From: Nitrospirota bacterium
Lineage (GTDB): Bacteria; Nitrospirota; Nitrospiria; SBBL01; JAADHI01
Length of the DNA: 39,064 bases
Direction: 5' to 3'
Assembly (NCBI GenBank): GCA_029261215.1
Contig: JAJDBT010000029.1
Location: 1 to 39,064 of the forward strand
Under the pieces are notes generated by a model, which was not told where the DNA came from, did not search any database, and was given only the letters and a program-made list of their open reading frames with translations. The position numbers and the translations under genes are program-made. Shown here piece by piece: positions 17,867-27,730 of the stretch. The stretch's first letter is position 1. The number at the start of each line of letters is the position of its first letter.

Positions 17867-18784
17867 ATGAAATATGGTTCTGCATTCTTTTTAGTTCTCC
17901 TGACCCTGTTTCTTTCGGGCTTTGACTTTACAAAACACACGATTCCGACGGATGAAATTCAATCCGGCGGACCCCCGAAAGACGGCATTCCCGCACTCTT
18001 AAACCCTAAATTTGTCCCGGCAAAAACCGCAGACTTCGTCAAAAAAGAGGATCGGGTTTTAGGTCTTTTTATCAATGGCGAGGCCAAAGCCTACCCCATT
18101 AAAATCATGAACTGGCACGAAATTGTGAATGACAGCGTCGGCGGAAAACCGGTCATGGTTTCGTATTGCCCCCTTTGTGGTACGGGGATGGCCTTTGATC
18201 CGATGATTTCCGGAAAAAAACACATCTTTGGTGTTTCAGGGCTCCTCTATAAAAGTGATGTGTTGATGTATGACCATGAAACAGAGAGTTTGTGGTCACA
18301 AATTAAACAAGAAGCGGTCACAGGAGCAATGACGGGAACGCGGCTAAAAATGCTGACACTTTCCCATACGACATGGGAAGGCTGGAAAAAAAAACACCCC
18401 GAAACAAAAGTGCTGTCTACGGAAACCGGCTATCAAAGAAACTATTATCGCGATCCCTATGCCGATTATGCGATATCAGACCAACTCATGTTTCCCGTTG
18501 GGAAATTGGATGACCGGTATTCACCCAAATCGTGGGTTCTGGGGGTTCAATACAAAGGAAAAACAAAGGCCTATGCATTTTCAGAATTAAAAAATGCGCC
18601 ACGCCGCTTTACAGACAGACTGGGTTCAGAGGAAATCAAGATCGTTTATGAAGCCGAATACCGCACAACGCAGGTCTTTGATTCATCAGGAAAGGAAATT
18701 CCCTCAGTTGTTTCTTACTGGTTCGCCTGGTCGGCATTTCATCCGGAGACGGAAATATTCAGCCCTACGCCACAGAAAAAATAA
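17867..18784 (+). CDS. DUF3179 domain-containing secreted protein
   Basis: The 305-residue product has an N-terminal hydrophobic signal (YGSAFFLVLLTLFLSGFDF) and is likely periplasmic or membrane-anchored. It matches the DUF3179 family: the segment AYPIKIMNWHEIVND, then VSYCPLCGTGMAF with a CxxC pair, a central SDVLMYDHETESLWSQI, and LSHTTWEGWKKKHPET. The family has no established function; the conserved His and Cys residues suggest metal binding or redox chemistry, which is inference. A good TAGGAGA ribosome site precedes the ATG. It is alone on the plus strand, divergent from the CCA enzyme and convergent with the response-regulator gene. Confidence 0.88.
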   Translation: MKYGSAFFLVLLTLFLSGFDFTKHTIPTDEIQSGGPPKDGIPALLNPKFVPAKTADFVKKEDRVLGLFINGEAKAYPIKIMNWHEIVNDSVGGKPVMVSYCPLCGTGMAFDPMISGKKHIFGVSGLLYKSDVLMYDHETESLWSQIKQEAVTGAMTGTRLKMLTLSHTTWEGWKKKHPETKVLSTETGYQRNYYRDPYADYAISDQLMFPVGKLDDRYSPKSWVLGVQYKGKTKAYAFSELKNAPRRFTDRLGSEEIKIVYEAEYRTTQVFDSSGKEIPSVVSYWFAWSAFHPETEIFSPTPQKK

Positions 18785-18786
18785 AG

Positions 18787-18805
18787 GCTGCTCAGCATGA
18801 GCTGC
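18787..18805 (+). terminator. Hairpin just after the DUF3179 gene
   Basis: GCTGCTCA and TGAGCTGC pair with one T-T mismatch around a GCA loop, starting 2 bases after the stop codon. No T-run follows, so it may be an RNA-stability hairpin rather than an intrinsic terminator. Confidence 0.35.
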
Positions 18806-18823
18806 GACCTGTATTCTAAAGAG

Positions 18824-18856
18824 AAAAAAAGCCCCGACTTTCTTGGGATTGCGGGC
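18824..18856 (-). terminator. Intrinsic terminator of the REC-GGDEF-EAL gene
   Basis: Read on the minus strand, GCCCG and CGGGGC form a stem with one bulged G around a loop of about 15 bases, followed by TTTTTTT. It begins a few bases after the stop codon at 18861, as expected for a Rho-independent terminator. Confidence 0.55.
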
Positions 18857-18860
18857 CTGA

Positions 18861-20444
18861 TCATTTAGTGGGCTCTTTAATTTCTTCAGGCCGACCCAGT
18901 AGATATCCTTGGCCAAGAGGGACGCCAATATCCTGCATGATTCGTAATTCATGTTCTGTTTCGATTCCTTCCGCGATGATGCCTTCTGAAGCGTATTTCG
19001 ACAACGAGGAGATGAGGTGGGTTAAAAAATCCCTAAATTTATCGGACGAAACGGCAAGCAACAAGATGGAACGATCCAACTTGATATACTCCGGCACGGC
19101 CAGGGCAATAAAAGGCAATGAAATAAATCCTGCACCAAAATCATCAATCGCAAACTTGTAGCCCGCCTCCCGCCATAATTCCACCAGTTTTAGGTTTTTT
19201 TCAACATCAAGCAAGGCTTCAACTTCCGAGATTTCAATCACAACTTCTAATTCAGGCGGTTTGGGAAAATCCCCCAGTACTTCCAAAAGCTTGAAATCAG
19301 CATTCACAAATACCTTCGTCAAACCCAGTGTTTTGGCCAGCTTGATTTGTTTTGTAAAACAAACCGCCTTTAATTCCTTAAATTTTCCAATATCACTATA
19401 TTTCTTGAACAAAGCCGCAACGCTCAACTTCCCGGAAGGATCACGTGTCAAGGCTTCGAACGCAATGATTTCCCTGGAATTTAAATCAATGACGGGCTGA
19501 AAAACGGCTTTCACCGAATCTTCATTCAAACTGTACTCATCCTCTCCGACCTGAATTCTCCCGCCGCCTTTTTTGGCAAAAAACAAGGCCTGATCCGCAA
19601 GACGAACCAGATCCGTCGGATTGGTTCCGTGTTCCGGGTAAAGGGCAATGCCAATTCTGATATCCAGATCGCAATGTAAGGAAATTTGACTTGGAATGGC
19701 CCGAACCGCATCCCGAATCCGATGCGCAGGAGACAGGTCTCTGATTGACATAAACCTGGGAATGAGCACAAGAATTTCATCTCCCCCCCAACGAAAAACC
19801 GTATCGTATTCACGGACACTGTTGAGGATGCCTTTCGCCGCCGCCTGAAGCACTTGATCTCCGATACTTTGTCCAAAGGTCTCATTGATTGACTTAAAGT
19901 CATTGATATTACAAAGTAAAATTCCCAGTTTTTGATGCTCTCGTTCGGCACGTTTTATCTCTTCTGCAATACGCACCCTAAAGTACCGCCGATTAAACAA
20001 TCCGGTGAGGGGGTCTCGAATGGCTTGTTCTGCAAGATATTGCTGGTTCACCATCGCGCGAAGCATGTACTTAAGACGATGCATTAAAATGACATAGTTA
20101 ATCGGTTTGGTGATAAAATCTGTCGCGCCAGCCTCATAGGCGTTCTTTATATCCTCAAAATCAGTTGAACCGGTCACCATGATAATCGGAAGAAACTGGC
20201 CGCCAGGGAGTTTTCGTAGTTCACGACACGTTTTAAAACCATCCATTCCAGGCATGACCACATCCAGAAGAACGATATTGGGGCTGTATTTTTTAAAAGC
20301 CGCCAATGCCGAAAAGCCATCTTTGGCCTCGTGAACGATAAAACCGCCTTGCTCCATCGCGGCACGTAAAAGCAGACGTGCGCTTTCCCGATCATCTACA
20401 ATGAGCACGATGGGCGCATGATCCTGTTTATTTAAATCTGTCAT
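18861..20444 (-). CDS. Response regulator with REC, GGDEF and EAL domains
   Basis: This 527-residue protein can both make and degrade c-di-GMP. The receiver (about 10-130) has the acidic pair in VLIVDDRE, the phospho-acceptor Asp61 in [11 protein letters not shown], and the conserved Lys in ITKPIN. The GGDEF-type site reads RWGGDEI (GGDEI at 220-224), with Ile instead of the usual last Phe. The EAL domain keeps its key residues: FEALTR (Glu330), VFVNAD, EISE, DDFGAG, IKLDRS, AEGIET and GQGYLLGRP. There is no signal or membrane segment. Its start overlaps the stop of the hybrid kinase gene by ATGA, so it is the likely output of that phosphorelay. Confidence 0.92.
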   Translation of the reverse strand: MTDLNKQDHAPIVLIVDDRESARLLLRAAMEQGGFIVHEAKDGFSALAAFKKYSPNIVLLDVVMPGMDGFKTCRELRKLPGGQFLPIIMVTGSTDFEDIKNAYEAGATDFITKPINYVILMHRLKYMLRAMVNQQYLAEQAIRDPLTGLFNRRYFRVRIAEEIKRAEREHQKLGILLCNINDFKSINETFGQSIGDQVLQAAAKGILNSVREYDTVFRWGGDEILVLIPRFMSIRDLSPAHRIRDAVRAIPSQISLHCDLDIRIGIALYPEHGTNPTDLVRLADQALFFAKKGGGRIQVGEDEYSLNEDSVKAVFQPVIDLNSREIIAFEALTRDPSGKLSVAALFKKYSDIGKFKELKAVCFTKQIKLAKTLGLTKVFVNADFKLLEVLGDFPKPPELEVVIEISEVEALLDVEKNLKLVELWREAGYKFAIDDFGAGFISLPFIALAVPEYIKLDRSILLLAVSSDKFRDFLTHLISSLSKYASEGIIAEGIETEHELRIMQDIGVPLGQGYLLGRPEEIKEPTK

Positions 20445-23400
20445 AAACTCTTTTGTCCAATATCTTCCAAAGCAAGGCTGACATGTTCATATTCTGCTTC
20501 AATCGCTTCAAGTACGAATTCGGCATTTTCAAGTTGATTTTGTCGGCCATACATTTCCAGTGTTTTGAACTGTTCGGCAAGTTGAAGCGCTCCAAGCTGT
20601 GCCGTACTAGACTTCAGGGAATGGGAAATCATTCTGATCTGCTCTGCATCACCCTCTATGACCGCGAGACGAAGGGTTTTCAGTGCGCCTGGCGTCTCTT
20701 TTAAGTAAAGATCAATCACTTGCAAAAAAATATCAGGCTTGCCCGCTTGCCGAAGGGATCTGATTTCATCCAGCGCAACTTCATCCAATATCATTTTTTG
20801 TGGTGCTTCTTGTTCCTTTAGATCATGTGATTCAGGAAGAGGAGATGCTGCGTCTTCGGAGTCGGTTGATTTCAGAAGATATTTTTGAAGAATCACTTGA
20901 AGTTTGTCCTGTTGAATCGGTTTGCTTAAATAATCGTCCATACCCGCAGCCAGACATTCTTCCCGATCTCCCTGAATCGCATGGGCAGTCAGGGCCACAA
21001 TCGGGACAGGCATTTCTGTTCCAGCTTCTCTTTCGCGTCTGCGGATCACCTCGGTGGCTTCAATGCCTCCCATCTCAGGCATCTGGCAATCCATTAATAC
21101 CAAATCGTAGGTATTTCTGGATAAGGCGCTCACTGCCTGTAAACCGTTCTCAGCGACCTCAACGGTACAACCCAGGTTTTCCAGCATAGCAGAGGCAACA
21201 GCCTGGTTTATCGCATTATCTTCGACAACCAGAATAGACCCTTTAAACCGAAGGGTTTCTCTCGCCTCATGATAAGCCGCTTCAAAATACTCATGAGACG
21301 CATTGCGCTTTCTCCTTTCAGACAATTTGTTCATAACCCCCGCAAGAGAATTGTACAGATGGGATCTTCGAAAAGGTTTTGTCAAAAAGTTCAAACGCTC
21401 ACCGAGCGCAAGCTTCTCATCCTTCTGGGAAAATCCTATCGGTGCTAACATCACCAGCTCAATGCCTGAAATACTCGGATCGGCCATAATCCTTTTAGCC
21501 AGCCCCATGCCATCCATCATGGCGTCCAAAATAGCAACCTCATAGGGGCGCTCTTTTGTGGCGGCAGAGCGAATCATCGTTATGGCCTCTTCATTGTTTT
21601 CAGCGATTTCACTCTGAATCCCCCACGAAGCGGTTTGGCGTTCTACGGATTTTGCAATATGCGCGTTATTATTGACGATGAGCACTGTCGATATATCCAT
21701 TTTCCTGTTGATGGGCGGCAGCTCATTTTTTTGCACGTGCTGTTTGTGAAGACAGACGGTAAACCAGAAAGTAGCCCCTTCCCCAAGTTTGCCATCAACG
21801 CCTATTTCACCCCGCATACTTTCAATAATTTGTTTGGAGATGGCAAGGCCAAGGCCCGTTCCTCCGTACTTCCGCGTAATTGAGCTATCCGCTTGCATAA
21901 AGGGCTTAAACATCCGAGTTTGAACCTCTCGTGAGATCCCGATACCCGTATCGATCACAGAACAATGGAGCGTGCAACTTTCCTCATCATGATGAATCTC
22001 ATTCATTTTGACGACCACGGTCCCCGACTCTGTAAACTTCAGCGCATTTCCAATCAAATTGACAAAAACCTGCCGAAGACGACCGGAGTCTCCGATTAAA
22101 TGAATCGGCACATTTTCCGAAAAATCGCAAAGAAGCTCCACCCTTTTTTGTTGCGCGTGTTCCGAAAAAAGTTCTATAACCTCTTCAAGCAAGTCCCGTA
22201 AATCAAACGCAATTTCCTCTAATTTCAACTGACCGGCTTCATTTTTTGAAAAATCCAGAATATCGTTTGTGATACGAAGCATCGCCTCTCCAGAACTGGA
22301 AACGGTTTGCGCATATCCACGCTGTTTTTCACTCAAGGGTGTTCTTAAGAGGACATCAATCATCCCTAAAATGCCGTTCATTGGCGTGCGGAGTTCATGA
22401 CTCATGCGCGATAAAAATTCTGATTTTGCGCGATTGGCCGTATTTGCTTGTTCTGTTTTATCCATTTCCATCTTCATTGATTGTTTTAAGTTTGCAATCA
22501 TTCGATTCAATGCCGCAGCCAAAATGGATATTTCATCATTTGATTGAATGCGAATACTTTGAGACAGATCGCCTTCGGCGGCACGATTGGCAAAGCGTGT
22601 CAGTTGTTGAATCGGGGTACTGATCCGTCTTGAAATCACAACCCCGATCACAACTGAAATAAAACCGATCAAAGAACCTGCCCCCATAAACAGATTTTTT
22701 AATTGGGTGATGGGAATAAAAGCCTCTTTGGTTTTCTGCATGACCAGCATTGACCATCCAAAACCCTTAAAATCGCGATAGCCCTGTGATTCTGCATACC
22801 CGATCAGATATTCCAGGCCATTTTTATCTTTTGAAATCTGAAACCCTTTCCCCTTTCCTTGAGCCATTTGAACGGCTTCCCCTGTAATCTCAAGTGGGAT
22901 ATGAACCGACTTTTCAGTGCCACCCTTTTTTTGATTTTCGAGAGAAGGACCCGCAATCATCTCCCCGTTTTTATTGAGTAATAAGGCATAACCCGAATCG
23001 CTTTGACCTGTTTCGTTCACCTGGATAGATCTCGTGATTTCATTCAGTTCATTACGATTCAAAATAAACGTGAGCACTCCGATTGGCTCCGATGCCATAA
23101 ATGTAGACATAATGGGAACAGAAAGGTTGATTCCACTTTCCTCAAAAACATCATCCTTTGTTAAATCCCCAATATGAAGTTGTTGGGTTTTCCTGGTTTC
23201 TCTGAACCAGGTACTTTGAGAAACATTTAAGCCAATATTTTTAGGATCGCTTGAGGCGACGACGATCCCCTGGAAATTCACGCCCATCATTTCAGAAAAC
23301 ATCCCGTAGGTTTTTTTCAAGCTGATCAAGGTGATCGTGATTCGGCCATCAGGGTCGTCAACCAAGATATCCTGCATGACTTCCGTGTCAGCCAAACCTT

Positions 23401-23605
23401 TCACCATCTCTTTACTGAAAAACAACAAACGATCAATTTTATCCAGCGCTTCAACAGCAGAGACATGGAGCTTACTCCCAATACTTGCCTCAAGTGCCGA
23501 GCGTTCGCTGCTATAGGCGATGAGTGCCGCAGTCAACATCGGAAGTAATGAAAGCAACAAAAAAAGAATAATGAGCTTCCATTTGATAGAAAATAAGGGT
23601 TTCAT
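20441..23605 (-). CDS. Hybrid sensor histidine kinase (Cache-like sensor, HAMP, HisKA, HATPase, two RECs, Hpt)
   Basis: This 1054-residue inner-membrane kinase has helices at about 9-31 and 306-328 flanking a large extracytoplasmic Cache-like sensor, then a HAMP linker (about 329-382). HisKA follows with His403 in [10 protein letters not shown], and HATPase_c with [10 protein letters not shown] and [10 protein letters not shown]. The first receiver (about 634-760) has IVNNNAH where an acidic pair is normal, so it is probably degenerate; the second (about 788-910) is canonical, with VVEDN and Asp839 in [13 protein letters not shown]-terminal Hpt domain has His995 in SHSLKSS. The stop overlaps the next gene as ATGA. 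It should relay phosphate His403-Asp839-His995 to the REC-GGDEF-EAL partner. Confidence 0.92.
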   Translation of the reverse strand: MKPLFSIKWKLIILFLLLSLLPMLTAALIAYSSERSALEASIGSKLHVSAVEALDKIDRLLFFSKEMVKGLADTEVMQDILVDDPDGRITITLISLKKTYGMFSEMMGVNFQGIVVASSDPKNIGLNVSQSTWFRETRKTQQLHIGDLTKDDVFEESGINLSVPIMSTFMASEPIGVLTFILNRNELNEITRSIQVNETGQSDSGYALLLNKNGEMIAGPSLENQKKGGTEKSVHIPLEITGEAVQMAQGKGKGFQISKDKNGLEYLIGYAESQGYRDFKGFGWSMLVMQKTKEAFIPITQLKNLFMGAGSLIGFISVVIGVVISRRISTPIQQLTRFANRAAEGDLSQSIRIQSNDEISILAAALNRMIANLKQSMKMEMDKTEQANTANRAKSEFLSRMSHELRTPMNGILGMIDVLLRTPLSEKQRGYAQTVSSSGEAMLRITNDILDFSKNEAGQLKLEEIAFDLRDLLEEVIELFSEHAQQKRVELLCDFSENVPIHLIGDSGRLRQVFVNLIGNALKFTESGTVVVKMNEIHHDEESCTLHCSVIDTGIGISREVQTRMFKPFMQADSSITRKYGGTGLGLAISKQIIESMRGEIGVDGKLGEGATFWFTVCLHKQHVQKNELPPINRKMDISTVLIVNNNAHIAKSVERQTASWGIQSEIAENNEEAITMIRSAATKERPYEVAILDAMMDGMGLAKRIMADPSISGIELVMLAPIGFSQKDEKLALGERLNFLTKPFRRSHLYNSLAGVMNKLSERRKRNASHEYFEAAYHEARETLRFKGSILVVEDNAINQAVASAMLENLGCTVEVAENGLQAVSALSRNTYDLVLMDCQMPEMGGIEATEVIRRREREAGTEMPVPIVALTAHAIQGDREECLAAGMDDYLSKPIQQDKLQVILQKYLLKSTDSEDAASPLPESHDLKEQEAPQKMILDEVALDEIRSLRQAGKPDIFLQVIDLYLKETPGALKTLRLAVIEGDAEQIRMISHSLKSSTAQLGALQLAEQFKTLEMYGRQNQLENAEFVLEAIEAEYEHVSLALEDIGQKSL

Positions 23606-23969
23606 TGACGATTACCTAAAATCCATAGACCAATTCCTTCGACACAAACACATCAAAATAAAGCATCACTTCCTGCTCCATTAAAAAACATGCAGACCCT
23701 GACTATCCCTCTGAAATCCTCATGACAATTCTAATTTAGAAATAAGGGTAATATTATCAAGTATATACAGATGACCAACACGGTCAAGCTAAGCCAGGAA
23801 GTGAACCCAAAAGTCTTGAATTTCAATCATAAGATTCGTTGTTTTTTTAAAATAAAAGGAAGGTATTTGATGAGAAAATAGGATCTGCTTTGAGACTGCT
23901 CACAGTGACTTGAGTTGCGGTCTGGCCTACGGCAACAGGACGCTGTTCGTCAAACCGTCAACATCAATG
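23606..23969. other. Intergenic region between sugar-transferase end and hybrid kinase
   Basis: This AT-rich 364-base gap holds the upstream region of the hybrid kinase and the downstream region of the polysaccharide operon, both read on the minus strand. A weak promoter-like pair TTGATA and TAAATT with 16-base spacing faces the kinase near 23730-23760, and AGG precedes its ATG. No convincing gene, tRNA or T-run terminator was found. It marks the border between the signalling genes and the polysaccharide locus. Confidence 0.35.
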
Positions 23970-24752
23970 TTATTTTGCAGAAGGGTGAGTGCTTTTGTAT
24001 TTTGCCATAAACTTGATCCAGCTCACAAAATGCTCATAATTTGCTCGACTAAAGAATGATTTTCTGCTTTTTTGACGATGTGCATGTATCGCAACCGCCT
24101 CAGGATGATAAACCACCTTCCACCCTTTTTTCTTAAGCCGCAAACAAAGATCCACGTCTTCAAAATATAAAAAAAACCGAGGGTCAAAGATTTCATCCCC
24201 AACCGCTTCCGCCCGGATCAACATACACGCTCCTAAGGCCCAATCAATTTCTTTTATAGAATTGTGATCCCAATCCAACATGAGGTGTTTTCTTAAAATC
24301 GGATGATTCGGGAAGAGTCTGCCTAAGGGCGTTCTGCGAAGCAAAATGGTAGATAGCGTATAAAACGTTCGTGAGGAGCATTGAATGCTGCCCTCTGTGT
24401 TGAGAAGTTTTGGGACAAGCAATCCAACTTCGGGATGACTTCGCATATATTCATGAAGGACAGAAAGCGTCTCTGGAAAGACTTGAATATCAGGGTTTAA
24501 AACAAAAAGATAAGGAGTCACGAATTTAAGTCTTGCTAAGTTAGCCGCCCGACCAAAACCCAAATTTCCTTCTTGAGGGAAAAAGTCGACATCTAAGTTA
24601 TCGGGAGGGATTCTTTTCTGCCCGCTCGGCTTGTTTTCAATGACAATAACCTTTAATCGGTCTGCAAGAGAGCAAGTCGAGAGTGCGGTTAAAGCTATAT
24701 CCAATAGCGGGTCAAATTGATAATCAACAATAATCACTCCGATATTGGTCAT
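23970..24752 (-). CDS. GT2 glycosyltransferase, rhamnosyltransferase-like
   Basis: The 260-residue protein has a GT-A fold of family GT2: GVIIVDYQ at the N-terminus, the nucleotide-sugar loop NLGFGRAAN (63-71), the metal-binding LNPDIQ (85-90), and FLYFEDVDLCLR (194-205), followed by HPEAVAIHAHRQKSR. This pattern resembles WbbL-type rhamnosyltransferases that extend O-antigen or cell-surface glycans at the cytoplasmic face. The donor sugar is not proven. A GGGAGA ribosome site precedes the ATG. It is the last gene of the leftward polysaccharide operon, 52 bases after the other GT2 gene. Confidence 0.87.
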   Translation of the reverse strand: MTNIGVIIVDYQFDPLLDIALTALSTCSLADRLKVIVIENKPSGQKRIPPDNLDVDFFPQEGNLGFGRAANLARLKFVTPYLFVLNPDIQVFPETLSVLHEYMRSHPEVGLLVPKLLNTEGSIQCSSRTFYTLSTILLRRTPLGRLFPNHPILRKHLMLDWDHNSIKEIDWALGACMLIRAEAVGDEIFDPRFFLYFEDVDLCLRLKKKGWKVVYHPEAVAIHAHRQKSRKSFFSRANYEHFVSWIKFMAKYKSTHPSAK

Positions 24753-24804
24753 CGGGTTCTCCCAATAAAGGCGTCTTTCCTATTCTCCGACGAGGAAGTA
24801 AGCA

Positions 24805-25839
24805 TTAGGATCGATTATGTGTGGGTAACCCCATAAGCCTTGATAACAAAAAGGCATGTCTTAAGCTTCCTTGAGCATGAATTCCCAGTCGAGAGAGTGC
24901 CCGTACACGGTTCAAGGGGGTAAGTGATTGCAGGGAAACATACTGTTCAATAAGAGATCGATTCGGGTTTGATGGATCATGTTCTTTAATGCGTTTAGAT
25001 AAGACTCGAGCTTGGTCTATAGATTGACATAAAACCTCTCTCCCCTCCAACCAATGATAATACCAATTTGTCTTAAACGGGTTTACGTAATGAAGAAATG
25101 ATTTGGCACCTATTGCATTTTTTGTGTGCTGGCGATACTTTACTAATGGTTTATTAATGTACGCGATATGACCAAAAACCGAAGCGCAGAGAGCCAGCCA
25201 CCAATCGTGAATGATTGCTTCTTTTGGGATAGGTAATGCTATTTCAAGTAGCCGACGATTGATAAGTATTGTACATCCTGTAACAAAATTATTTGTAACT
25301 AAGACTTTTTGGGGATATAAATGTTCATGATGAATTCCACTATATTCCATGAATGACGGATGGATAAGATTTAAACCGACATCCACAACCTCTAAGTCAG
25401 TATAAATCAAAACTGGTGCATTTGGATATTTCTTTTCAGTTTCGCACATAAGCTCTAACTGATTTTCTAGTTTAGTAGGGCTCCAGACATCATCCTGATC
25501 AGAGCATGCGATATAACGGCATGAAGTTTTGTGGGCTTCTTCCATTAAGTAGCCAAAATTTCTAGTAAAACCTAGGTTATTTTTCTTATCTAAGATAAGA
25601 AAAATTCGCGAGTCCTGATTCGCTTTGGTTTTTAAAATGATATTTGAGCTATCATGAGACCCATCATCACGTAATAAAAGTATCCATGAGTGATAGGTTT
25701 GAGCATAAAGGCTGTTAATCTGACTTTCTAAATGTTCTGCACCGTTGAAGACTCCGAGCACAATACATACATCAGCTACTACCTCTTTCTTATCTAAGCT
25801 TTTTATAGGTTTATCCAAAACGGAGTATCTAAGATTCAC
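24805..25839 (-). CDS. GT2 glycosyltransferase, alpha-1,3-rhamnosyltransferase-like
   Basis: The 344-residue product is a second GT2 enzyme: LGVFNGAEHLESQI, RDDGSHD (57-63), NNLGFTRNF (87-95), the SDQDDVW motif (113-119) and a HDWWLAL segment later on. The DQDD and HDWW pattern is typical of O-antigen and capsule rhamnosyltransferases, but specificity cannot be read with certainty. It starts with GTG, which should give modest translation. It follows hddC by 36 bases in the same operon. Confidence 0.87.
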   Translation of the reverse strand: MNLRYSVLDKPIKSLDKKEVVADVCIVLGVFNGAEHLESQINSLYAQTYHSWILLLRDDGSHDSSNIILKTKANQDSRIFLILDKKNNLGFTRNFGYLMEEAHKTSCRYIACSDQDDVWSPTKLENQLELMCETEKKYPNAPVLIYTDLEVVDVGLNLIHPSFMEYSGIHHEHLYPQKVLVTNNFVTGCTILINRRLLEIALPIPKEAIIHDWWLALCASVFGHIAYINKPLVKYRQHTKNAIGAKSFLHYVNPFKTNWYYHWLEGREVLCQSIDQARVLSKRIKEHDPSNPNRSLIEQYVSLQSLTPLNRVRALSRLGIHAQGSLRHAFLLSRLMGLPTHNRS

Positions 25840-25875
25840 AGTATTTAATACAGAAAAATGAAAACGGGAAAAGGA

Positions 25876-26568
25876 TCAACGAAATAATGTTGGTAACTCA
25901 CTTTGAGCTCGGGCATAATCTACTGGAATACCAATGTCTATAAAATAGCCTTTTGTCAAAAATAAATTGAAGTGCTGTGTCTTGACTGCTTTGGCAAGAA
26001 AGTCCGTTTCCAGTGAAAAAGGCTCTCCTATAGGAAATTGATCTAAAATGTGAATAGGCAATAGATAACAACCCGCGTTGATCAGGCCTGGGCCAGTCAG
26101 TTTTTTTTCAGAAAAGGATCCCACACGATCATTTTTTGTTTCAAGACATCCATACCTTGAGACATTAGATACTTCTCGAGCTACAATTATCGGAGTATTG
26201 TGCCGTTGCCAATCGTTTTCCATATCTGTCACTTCTAGATCAAGATAGGTGTCTCCATTAAAGACAAAGACATGATCAAGATTACAGCGACTCATTCCAT
26301 TGCGCACTGCCCCGCCCGTTCCTAATGGAGTTCGCTCAATCTCATACACTAACTCCATCCCAGCGAAGTGATCCCCAAAATAAGAAATAATTTTATCCGC
26401 CATATACCCCAAAGATAGAACAACGAGGCTAAAACCTTTACGCGCAAGCATCGAAAGCAAAATCTCCAAAAATGGCTTTTCTCCTACGAGGGCCATTGCT
26501 TTGGGCACATCAGATACCACCGATTTAAGACGTAAACCACGCCCCCCCGCAAGAATAATTGCTTCCAT
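25876..26568 (-). CDS. hddC: D-glycero-alpha-D-manno-heptose-1-phosphate guanylyltransferase
   Basis: The 230-residue protein is a nucleotidyltransferase that would join GMP to heptose-1-phosphate to make GDP-heptose. It has the loop LAGGRGLRL (6-14), PKAM (22-25), the metal-binding FNGDTYLD (103-110) and a C-terminal FIDIGIPVDY. The HddC assignment rests on this pattern and on neighbours: it follows HddA kinase and a gmhA relic, as in heptose operons. Its ATG overlaps the relic's stop as TGATG. A mannose- or glucose-1-phosphate transferase is a less likely alternative. Confidence 0.82.
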   Translation of the reverse strand: MEAIILAGGRGLRLKSVVSDVPKAMALVGEKPFLEILLSMLARKGFSLVVLSLGYMADKIISYFGDHFAGMELVYEIERTPLGTGGAVRNGMSRCNLDHVFVFNGDTYLDLEVTDMENDWQRHNTPIIVAREVSNVSRYGCLETKNDRVGSFSEKKLTGPGLINAGCYLLPIHILDQFPIGEPFSLETDFLAKAVKTQHFNLFLTKGYFIDIGIPVDYARAQSELPTLFR

Positions 26569-26690
26569 CAGGAAGCTTTCTTGAAATCAAGCAAACCCCA
26601 AAGAATATGGCCTAGCACAAGCTGACCCTCTTGAACTGTAGAAATATTACTTAACGGAACTTCCAACAAATAATTAGATAAACCCTTCAT
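26568..26690 (-). pseudogene. gmhA relic: C-terminal 40 codons of phosphoheptose isomerase
   Basis: A short open frame of 40 codons starts at ATG 26690 and reads MKGLSNYLLEVPLSNISTVQ, then EGQLVLGHILWGLLDFKKAS. This matches the C-terminus of GmhA/SIS-domain isomerases, where a 'VPS..T.RIQE.H...GHILCELVE' type tail is conserved. The roughly 150 preceding residues with the sugar-phosphate site are missing. A GGAGG ribosome site 9-13 bases upstream and the TGATG overlap with hddC mean it is probably still translated as a small peptide, but it cannot be an active isomerase. The break lies right at the hddA stop codon (26693), suggesting a precise deletion. Confidence 0.75.
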
Positions 26691-26692
26691 TA

Positions 26693-27730
26693 TCAAATCC
26701 TCCAAGCCTGAGTACCGTGTTTAGTGAAATGACAGTTACTGACTTGCCCGTTAAATCGACTCAATGCTCTAATGACACTCATCCGTTTATCGGGTCCCAC
26801 AAAAAACATAAAAAAACCACCGCCACCTGCTCCCGATACCTTTCCGGCCTGTGCACCGGCCTTGATCGCGGTATTGTATATTTCGTCTATATTTGGGTTG
26901 GTCACGGCTTTGGATGATCGCTTCTTGTCCTCCCATCCTCTTCGCATGGACTCAACAATCCCGTCAAAATTTCCCTTAAGCAAACATTCTTTCATTTCCA
27001 ATGCTTCCCGCTTAATACCATGCATCGCTTCAATAGCACTCACCATATTAGCCTTAACATTACCGCTTTGATCAGCAATGATTTTTGCAGACTCACGTGA
27101 TATCCCCGTATAAAATAACAATAATGAAGCTTCTAACTCGCAAATAATCCAATTTTTAATACGTAAGGGGTTGACCAGAGTCCTTTCATCTGCGTAAAAC
27201 TCCATAAAATTGAAACCACCAAAAGTTGCAGAATACTGATCCTGCCGACCACCTTGCAAGCCACAGTCGATCCGTTCTATTTTAAAAGCCAAATGGGCAA
27301 TGGCATAGTCATCTAAAGGTAAATTGAGTAACTCTGCAAAAGCTCGGATCATGACAACTACAAGCGTGGAAGAAGACCCCAAACCGGAACCTACAGGTGC
27401 ATCGGAAAATGTACTCAATTCGAGCGGAATAGGTTTTCCAGCATTGAATTGCTGAATCATTTCGTTATATACAGCATTGTGTAGATCAAGCTTTCCATCC
27501 AGCACCAATGGATCTGAAATGGCTTTGACTTTTTCTATCTGCTGGTCTGTTGCAATAAAACGCACGGACGGCTTAGTCAGGGTTTTGATGACAGCATAAG
27601 CATAACGATCCAGGGTGGCATTAAGAACATAGCCACCGTGGATATCACAATAGGGTGAAACATCTGTCCCCCCCCCCGCTAAACCAAGCCTCAGTGGTGC
27701 ACGCGCTCTAATAATCATATTGACACCCAT
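26693..27730 (-). CDS. hddA: D-glycero-alpha-D-manno-heptose-7-phosphate kinase (GHMP kinase)
   Basis: HddA phosphorylates heptose-7-phosphate at C1 in GDP-heptose synthesis. GHMP motifs are visible: RAPLRLGLAGGGTD at the N-terminus, the ATP loop PVGSGLGSSST, and GKVSGAGGGGFFMF at the C-terminus. The start at 27730 gives 345 residues and overlaps the preceding stop as TAATG; an internal ATG at 27718 matches the family start (MIIRARAPLR) and is a close alternative. A run of ten Gs (10 Cs on the plus strand) falls in the LAGGGTD codons and could cause frameshifts. The usual partner gmhA is only a relic directly downstream. Confidence 0.87.
   Translation of the reverse strand: MGVNMIIRARAPLRLGLAGGGTDVSPYCDIHGGYVLNATLDRYAYAVIKTLTKPSVRFIATDQQIEKVKAISDPLVLDGKLDLHNAVYNEMIQQFNAGKPIPLELSTFSDAPVGSGLGSSSTLVVVMIRAFAELLNLPLDDYAIAHLAFKIERIDCGLQGGRQDQYSATFGGFNFMEFYADERTLVNPLRIKNWIICELEASLLLFYTGISRESAKIIADQSGNVKANMVSAIEAMHGIKREALEMKECLLKGNFDGIVESMRRGWEDKKRSSKAVTNPNIDEIYNTAIKAGAQAGKVSGAGGGGFFMFFVGPDKRMSVIRALSRFNGQVSNCHFTKHGTQAWRI
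27668..27677. repeat. G10/C10 homopolymer tract in hddA
   Basis: Ten consecutive Cs on the plus strand are ten Gs in the hddA sense strand, spanning the Ala-Gly-Gly-Gly codons near its start. In this copy the frame is open (ON). Runs of this length are classic slipped-strand phase-variation sites in surface-glycan genes of other bacteria; that it varies here is inference. Confidence 0.7.
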
